A stretch of DNA of 64,000 nt from positions 4,774,001 through 4,838,000 of the forward strand of contig CAVNZM010000010.1 in assembly GCA_963693365.1 (NCBI GenBank), read 5' to 3'. The first letter of the stretch is position 1. Every line of letters begins with the position of its first letter. Source of the DNA: Amoebidium appalachense (taxonomy: Eukaryota > Ichthyosporea). The position numbers and the translations under genes are program-made. Shown here piece after piece: positions 45,824 through 64,000 of the stretch. The notes under the pieces are model-generated. The model made no database searches and was not told the DNA's origin. It was given only the letters and a program-made list of their open reading frames with translations.

Positions 45824-46476
45824 GCAGCACATAATTGCAAGCCCAAGTGGCAACATTTCATGACAGCAGCTCTTCAAGAGAATAATGTTTAATTTATAGA
45901 GATTCCCATCCTTTTGAAAGGAAAATGTTCCAATATAGCAACCAATAAAAGCCACTAAAGCCTGATATCAGGGTGGAGCAGTCTGTTTTGGAGGCTGGAG
46001 CATTTGGAATGAACCGCTCTGCAACCAGCCTCAACAGTGCAGTGTAGGAAGTGGAACGTTTGTGCATTCGGCTAGCGCAGCGGTTATTAAAGCTGGGACC
46101 ATCTATACCATCAGCTTTGGGGGTATGTTATGCGTAGGCCATGTAATCTTGTGTGTTTTTAGCAAGAGTGACTTGAAAATTAATGGTGTGTCCCTTGGGC
46201 AAGGCATTGCATTGACATGTCTGTAACCACCGTGTACACGTGTATGCCTAATCGCAAGCTTTTAGCCTTGCGGAAGCCACACATGTACAAATTGTGTTTG
46301 TGTCTGCACATAAACACGAATCCCCGATTTTCCCCCCGGGCATATTGTGGTATACAGATACCCTGACAGTACTTATATCCTCCAGAAGCCACTTTCCAAT
46401 TAGCACCTCGTCTGCAACCCATTTTCCTGTACACACAACATCATGTTTTCGCCTGCGCTCAAACTTTCCTGGTTAA

Positions 46477-46671
46477 GGTCGACACGGGGATTCCGGTGGC
46501 ACAAAAGGAACAGTTATAAACACACTCACAAAAGATATTAGCCTTACGTACAAGTGTGACGCTATGAGTCTTTCAACAAAGGTGAAGTTTTTCGACTGTC
46601 ATGGGCAAGTGGTGGCTGGAATGAGGAGGGAAACCAAATCCACTCATGGGAAGAGATATAAGAGATATATA
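46477..46671 (+). CDS. Possible 5' exon of the LURP-one/scramblase-like gene
   Basis: An open stretch reads ...ISLTYKCDAMSLSTKV then FFDCHGQVVAGMRRE. This resembles the paired 'D-x-x-G-x-x-V-x-x-(R/K)(R/K)' strands of LURP-one-related and scramblase proteins, and it lies upstream of the exons at 47257 and 48710 on the same strand. No GT donor is visible between the motif and the in-frame TAG at 46672-46674, so it cannot be joined as written. Treat as a lead only. Confidence 0.25.
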
Positions 46672-47079
46672 TAGAGATATATAGAGATAGACCCAAGTTG
46701 CAACAACACAAAGGTCCAGGTGTGTAACTCTTTGAGCAATTGGTTTAGAGCCCAGAGTCTTCTTTTTCTTTTATTATTAAGATATCTCTTTTTTTATTTT
46801 TCTGGGGGGGGGGGGGGGGGGAGGGGGGGGGAGGGGGGGGGGGAGGGAGAGGGGGAGGGGCGGAGGAGGGGACAGAAACATTTTTCCGTGTGTGTGCAAT
46901 GTGCGGACCAGTGTGACTGCTTCTAGAATAGCTACACAGGCCCGTGTGGGAGCCTGTAAATGCTTGTGTGCGCATCTTTGTGCATGTGTACACTTCATTA
47001 TTTTTTGCATATTCATTGAATATCGGTACGGGGTGAATGTGCCCACGCCCGCTCCCGGCGCGCAGCGCACACGCACGCA

Positions 47080-47144
<65 letters not shown>

Positions 47145-47256
47145 GCCTCCATGTTTGCAGCCTTTTTTCTCCTATGATTTCTCTGCTCCCCACACTCGTG
47201 CAGATTTTCCAGTCACTTCTACGTCATTTCTAATAATGTACTTTGTGGTTCCACAG

Positions 47257-49250
<1,994 letters not shown>

Positions 49251-49598
49251 TGCTTGCAGCTACGTGATTTCAGTAGTTGTACGCTTGCAGTGCCAAAATA
49301 CGTATGAATGTTGTGCCACCGGATGCCACTTATTGTATGGCAACTTAGATGGACGTTGATAACTGTGCGCATTGGTTGCCGATGATAACAAGAATCCCCC
49401 AAAGCTGAAAATGAGTAAGTGTAGACAAAAATTGGACCTAAACCTGGGCCCTCAAAATGTGTATCCTTGGGGTGACTGAATTTATGATAATATTGAATAG
49501 ACCCTAAATAGAGCCCTTTAAAAAAAAAAAAAAGAAATAGACCCTAGCAACCCAGATGGGCTATAAGGACCCCCCCCCCCCCCCCCCTCCCCCCCCGC

Positions 49599-49688
<90 letters not shown>

Positions 49689-50240
49689 ACACACACATCG
49701 AAAGTGCGGACTTTATCTGCCCCTATGTTGCCTCACGTGTAGCAGTGGCACGAGATTGTGTTGTTTACTGCTTTGTGTTCTTGTGTTGTTGTGCGGGCAC
49801 ATATATGTAGATCGGCTAAAATACATAGTACGATTCCCCTCCCCCCCCCCCCCCCCCCCCAAAAAAAAAAAAAAAAGAAGAAAAAAAGAAAAGAAAAAGA
49901 TTGGGAATCCCTAGTACGTACTACAATGTCCTTTACGCATGCGCAGGATAAAGTTTCAGTACAGAACGAACCAGCCACACATATACAGTTCGTCGGACGT
50001 GCGGTTTTGTTTTGTGCATACGGTTTATAATATATTCTTTCCAACTTGAAGTCTTCAAAGTGATTGTGTGGGACATGCTGCACATCATCAACATTTAGGT
50101 CGATCCCACTGTACCTTTGTATTTATGCTAATACTATTTTGGATCCATGGAAACAATTGCAAACAACTCAATACTGGGCGTTACTAGCAATCTTGGTGGT
50201 TACTAGTACTTAGAATGTGCTAATATGTACAATAGCATAA
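49251..50240. other. Intergenic region with (CA)n and C/A runs
   Basis: (CA)n about 49602-49686. A C-run/A-run junction lies at about 49843-49876. The convergent LURP-one-like (+) and phosphatase (-) genes flank it. No gene seen. Confidence 0.5.
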
Positions 50241-50246
50241 TTTATT
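50241..50246 (-). terminator. Polyadenylation signal of the purple acid phosphatase gene
   Basis: AATAAA on the minus strand, about 120 bp after the stop at 50364. Confidence 0.5.
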
Positions 50247-50363
50247 ACATCAAACTCTCATCCCGAGCTTCAGACCTTTCGAATTCTCCTGTCATTTGCT
50301 ATGTACATTTCGTTAGTCTCAGAGCCATATGACATGATACATTAACAATACATTCATCCAGGG

Positions 50364-57098
<6,735 letters not shown>

Positions 57099-58327
57099 GT
57101 TCCTGTCTGCACATGTATCAACGTACTAATAGTAGAGTACTCACGGAAAGCAAAACCTGATCATGAATGAGCTAGTCATACGTTGGCGTGTGTAGAAGTA
57201 GTTTGTGTTGGACAGGGATATTGACTTTCCAATTGAGGTTCACGTAGAACTTAATAAAGCCGTGTGAGTGTCTGGGTTGACCTTTCCGTCGAGTAAAAGA
57301 GCCTGTTACATAGCACGCCCAAGCTGCACAACCAATGCTGAAGATCTACAAGTGTTAGGTGAGAGACGGGTGAAGTTGAATATGTAGCAGACTACTGTCT
57401 GTTGGGCAAATCATCATCGGCCCGCGCGCCGTCACGCACATGTAGGGTTACATGTGCAAGGGCATTGTCACGTACTGTAGGTGTTTCCTTATTTCTGACC
57501 ACACAGCATACATACTCCAAAGGTGAACAGTCACTCAGCTGGGCAAAGGTGAGTCTGTATACAAGCATTATGTACTGGTCAAAGAAGGACATTGCCGAAC
57601 CGAAATACCTTTTCCTGAATTGATCACTGGAATGCTTGTTTATCATTCGGAATCGCCCAGATGACGATGAGTCATCTGGACCAATAAGCTTCATGCTGTG
57701 ATATCACTTGATGGCATTCCTAAGCATAAGCGCTCCTAGATAGATCTTAGGTACCCAATAGGAAATCTCTAATCATGTGTGTTACCCAATAGGAAGCAGC
57801 GACCGCAGCATTCCTCATGATTGGCTGAAAAGGAGCTAATAAACACCAACTGCAGCCGCAAGTTGTCAACAAACGACACAAACACAGGATCTGGGCCGGT
57901 TGCCCGCCAGTGTCCCCAACATCCAATGTTAGTATTATGTTACCTGCGTTGTATCTGTGTGCCATCCTTTCCCCCTACAGTATGTAGCCTACACCCGGCT
58001 AGGCAACTTTACCCGACCGAGCCTCAAACAATGATTCAAGGCTAATAAAACTCAGGCGGCAAAATATCCAGATCTAATATTAGACCGGAAGCCGGGCAGT
58101 AGGTAGTAGGCAATCATCCGGGACCCTGTCTGTGGTCTCGGGGCTCCTGGCCATGGGCGTATTTAGTTGCCTCATACACCATGAACAGCCCGCAGAAGTT
58201 TTTTTGCAAATGTAGCGTTTGCCGTTTTTACACATGCCCACACACCGTGGCTTTCGCGCGCAGGCGCAAACGCCAACACACAACGGTGTCACGATCACGC
58301 ATACTGCACACACACAGACATATGCGT

Positions 58328-58407
<80 letters not shown>

Positions 58408-58416
58408 ACACACACG

Positions 58417-58458
<42 letters not shown>

Positions 58459-59622
58459 CACACACGCACACACACACACATACTGTAACACACACACACA
58501 CATGTACACACATGTGCACACACACGTACACAAACAAACACACAAAAACACAGACACACACACACGTGCACACACGCATACACACACGCACACACACACC
58601 AACACACACACACATATACGCACACACACGCATACACACACACACAAACACGAAAATTGCCGGCATGCCAATCTCAGTTTCGCTTATCACAGTGTAAGTT
58701 ATTTTTTGTGCCACTAGTTTAGTAATTATAACCACCAGAAACGACGTTGCAACCAGGCCCACATGGATCTCATTATAATCAGCTGCTTGGTTGGAATTCG
58801 AAAATCCGAATTTTTTCTGTTTTATGTAAGGTACCGCACTGGCAGACCATGTGGTGGCCATGGGCCGAGCGCAAGTGTCAAGAGGGCACGGCCCTCTGAA
58901 CACATGAGGTGGGGCCGTCGTCTTCCTTTTTGGGGTTAGCGTAACACAAAAAAGGCTAAATATCACGCGCCAAGTTTTCATAGATAGCATAATAATAACC
59001 GGCATTGGCAATTTTTTTTTCAATTTTTTTTTTTAAAAAAAAACACGAAAATGTATGTGCCATGCAAAATTTTGCACCTTAACCGTGAGAAGATCTTTTT
59101 CGCTGTTGTGCACACGGTCAGTCTGTTGTGCACAGGCTGTGCACGCAGCTGCAGTGCAGCGGGTCCAAGCCTTCCGAACCAAGGCTTGAAGGGAACCTTG
59201 GGCCAGGTGGGCCACAATGCCGCATGATCTCTATGATATCGCTAGGCTGGCAGGCCCACGTATTTCTCCAAGGTCTCTCGCGATCGCCCGTGGCTTTCTC
59301 TGCTTTCGTCAGGACCGGCTCCTGTGGCGTAGCCTACCTCCAAGTATTACTAAGGGTTAATGTGCATGCTTCGTAGTGTTTGTGGCGGAGGTTGTGCCCA
59401 ACTTTCCTCGGTGTTCGTTCTTGTAGGAGAGATCATGGTGGCATCCCAAAAATGCTCCCCCTCCACCTCAATCTACCCCCCCTCCCCTCCCCCCTCCTCT
59501 CTCCCTCCCCTCCTCACTTCAATCAAGCATCACGCACTCTCAGGGCCTCGAATACTATTAATTAGGCTTTCTTCCCTCCCCCTTCCCCACTGCCCGCGCC
59601 CCCCCCCCCCCCCCCCCCCCTC

Positions 59623-59681
<59 letters not shown>

Positions 59682-60468
59682 CTGAAGCAGATGCATACAC
59701 AAGCAGGGCCTGGTGCACATGCCCACAGGCACGGAGAGAATCTGATATCGTTACACATGATTACAACCCTGGCCTACTGGCACCCCCCATTCGCCACGTG
59801 ATGCTTGGTGCTGGCATCAAGTTGAATTCGACATGCTTCAGTCATCATAAATAAGGCCTGAGATAAAAGAGGTTGCCTCTATCGTTGGTGAGAAAGGTGC
59901 AGTTTGTGAAAATACCCCCCCCCCCCCCCCACCCCCCCCCCCCCCCACCCCCCCCCCCCCTCTTCTCCCCAGGGACTGGCTGAGTTTCAAGCGATGTCAT
60001 CATCCCTCAAGCTAGCTTTTTTTTGGCTGTTATCCATTAAATCAAAGTTTCCTGAAAGCTTATAATTTTTACTATATTGTTTTGCAGACTAATAATATAC
60101 TATTAATATTCCTGCAGGCAGCGCATGCAGCCAGAAAAGTTAGCCAGCAAGGGGACAAAACTGACCTTTTATGGTTAGCCACCTGCCAAAAATGGCGCAT
60201 ACATAGTTGGCTGATGTTTGATTGGGTAACACCTGCTATCATGCCCCCCCCCCCCCCCCCCCCCCCCCCCTTCTTTCCCCTTTCCTTTCCCCAAAAACAA
60301 CCAACCAACCAACGAGCATCACCTACGGTACCACTATTAAAGACAATCACCCCACATCCCACGTCTCTTTCTCTCCCTAGCTCTTTCTTGCCCTCCCCCT
60401 TGCCCGCCTCATCACCGGCCTCCCCTTGAAGTTCCTCCCCCCTCCCCCCTCCTCTCTCTCTTTCTCTT

Positions 60469-60517
<49 letters not shown>

Positions 60518-61427
60518 TCTCTCTCTGCCTCTCATCCACACACACGGTGGCAGGCTGCTGCACACCCAGCTGCAGCCGTAATGCAACGTTCTCCGCCCTG
60601 ACTGAAGCCCCCTCGCCCCCTCCCTCCTTCCCCCCCTTCCCCCTTAATAAAGTGTAACAGTTTTCTGGCATATGCCTCGTCCCATTTCTATCCCCTTTAC
60701 TTGTAACCCATCATCTCCTAATTTTGCATGATTGTACAATTGCAAGAAACCGTTCAGACATGATAATAGGGACATTGCTCATATCATGGCCTGATATCTA
60801 GTAGACGCGACCCCCCCCCCCCCCCCCCCCCCCCCCACCCCCCCCCCACCCCACCCCCACCCCCTCCCGCCGCCGCCTTCCCCCATGCCCCCTCTCCCGT
60901 ACCGTGACTTTAGACGGTACTTAATGATTCTGTTCGGTGCCCCCCTCCCTCGCAGTACCTGTAAGGCCTGTATCTCATTTGGTGCAGTTTTACATATCCG
61001 AAATCTTGTTTAGAGCCTTGGTTAAGTTGGTTCAAAGTTGGCCATATAGCCCAAATTAAATCAAATATGCCTGCAAGGGCCAGCCTAAGTTATATATGGA
61101 GTTTATCTTTATTACTACAAAGTTATCGGAATAAAATATATTACTGCAGGGCAACTGATCTGTTGTCAATAACATAGTATGTGGATTCACGCCATCATTA
61201 ATGATGGCAAATATTTTCTTATTCAGCCGTGACTTGAACCGTCGAGATTGTCTCTCTCAGAGCAGCTGGCAGTTTGTTCTGTCTTAGAATTCACTACATC
61301 CCTACCCCATTCAGGTAAGCTGTTTATATATTCACTTCCCCTTAATCTTAAACAGTACTTTAGGCATGGCTGGTGTCAATAAGTAAAGCCTTACGTAGAT
61401 CAATCCCATTGTACACGCAGGTCAGGC
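57099..61427. other. Intergenic region upstream of the phosphatase gene
   Basis: CCAAT motifs at about 57752, 57784 and 57822 may be its promoter. (CA)n 58329-58660, C/A run junction about 59605-59678, poly(C) at about 59915-59960, 60243-60270, 60470-60499 and 60810. No exon could be supported. Confidence 0.5.
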
Positions 61428-61740
61428 CTAGATACAAGTGCCCGCATAGATCCAATCACCCAGATTCATACTGGCCCCGTGCATAGTCCACCCATGGCCC
61501 ATGGTGCCCTTGGAATCTGCCGTGCTGCCCATCACAAGGGACCCTCCTGCTACTGTGCTGACCTTTCCGGTGTAGGTGATTGTTTCACTGGGACACGTCA
61601 GAGTGCCGCCCCCAGTGTTTGTGCCGTCTGTGTGCACCAGTTTGCCGCTGACATTTGTCACCGAGTAGGTGAACGATACCGTGCACAGGTGGAAGGTGGA
61701 GCTGTCGGTGCACTCCTTGGCAGACAACATCTGCCCACAT
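61428..61740 (-). CDS. Terminal exon of an unrecognised Ser/Thr/Gly-rich, cysteine-containing protein
   Basis: An acceptor (CCGCCAG) precedes an exon open from 61740 to the TAG at 61428, about 104 residues. It starts CGQMLSAKECTDSSTFHLC and ends NLGDWIYAGTCI. Composition is non-repetitive with five Cys, many Ser, Thr and Gly, and alternating beta-like strands (VSFTYSVTNVSGKL, TITYTGKVSTV), which suggests a disulfide-bonded extracellular beta domain. The first codon needs two bases from an upstream exon that I could not find in 61.8-64.0 kb; it may lie beyond the window. No family recognised. Confidence 0.5.
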
Positions 61741-61800
61741 CTGGCGGTGGCATGTGTTCATATTAGCATCTTACTGTACACAGTCAGTTACAGTCTAGAC

Positions 61801-61878
<78 letters not shown>
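61801..61878. repeat. (AT)n microsatellite
   Basis: About 78 bp of alternating AT, the only long AT repeat in the window, 60 bp upstream of the unrecognised minus-strand exon. Confidence 0.95.

Positions 61879-64000
<2,122 letters not shown>

Noticed and set aside
57392-57694. 100-codon minus-strand ORF upstream of the phosphatase
   Set aside because: No motif, and it lies in the likely promoter region; expected by chance.

Overview
The window is eukaryotic nuclear DNA. Protein-coding genes are split by GT-AG introns and sit in a sea of simple sequence: (CA)n/(TG)n, (CT)n/(GA)n and very long C or G homopolymers. Tandem-PDZ syntenin-like and Popeye-like proteins beside a conserved AATF/Bfr2 ribosome-biogenesis factor suggest a holozoan, either an animal or a unicellular relative such as an ichthyosporean. 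That placement is inference. No bacterial, viral or organellar gene was seen.

Layout. (1) 1-12.8 kb, plus strand: an AATF/Bfr2 gene in 13 exons whose first exon is cut by the window edge. (2) 15.2-24.6 kb, plus strand: a six-exon membrane RING-HC (MULAN/IAP-type) protein whose stop codon lies at the centre of a 56-nt palindrome. (3) 25.9-34.3 kb: an intronless island with a broken guanine deaminase copy (minus), an intact guanine deaminase (minus) and a Popeye-like membrane protein (plus). (4) 38.4-42.8 kb, minus strand: a five-exon syntenin-like tandem-PDZ protein. (5) 43.8-45.9 kb: a foldback element and a 146-bp repeat family. (6) 46.5-48.9 kb, plus strand: exons of a probable LURP-one/scramblase-fold protein. 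(7) 50.4-57.1 kb, minus strand: an eight-exon secreted purple acid phosphatase. (8) 61.4-61.7 kb, minus strand: the last exon of an unrecognised extracellular-looking protein.

I rebuilt exons by hand from GT/AG sites, reading-frame phase and remembered family motifs. In the AATF, RING, PDZ and phosphatase genes every exon joins in phase and the total length is divisible by three, which is strong internal support. The genes do not form an operon or an obvious pathway.

The most unusual general feature is how simple repeats sit at intron ends. Many 5' splice sites are followed within about 5-30 nt by a long C-rich tract, and at least five 3' splice sites use the terminal CAG of a (CA)n microsatellite, with no polypyrimidine tract. 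A dispersed repeat family also ends in poly(C).
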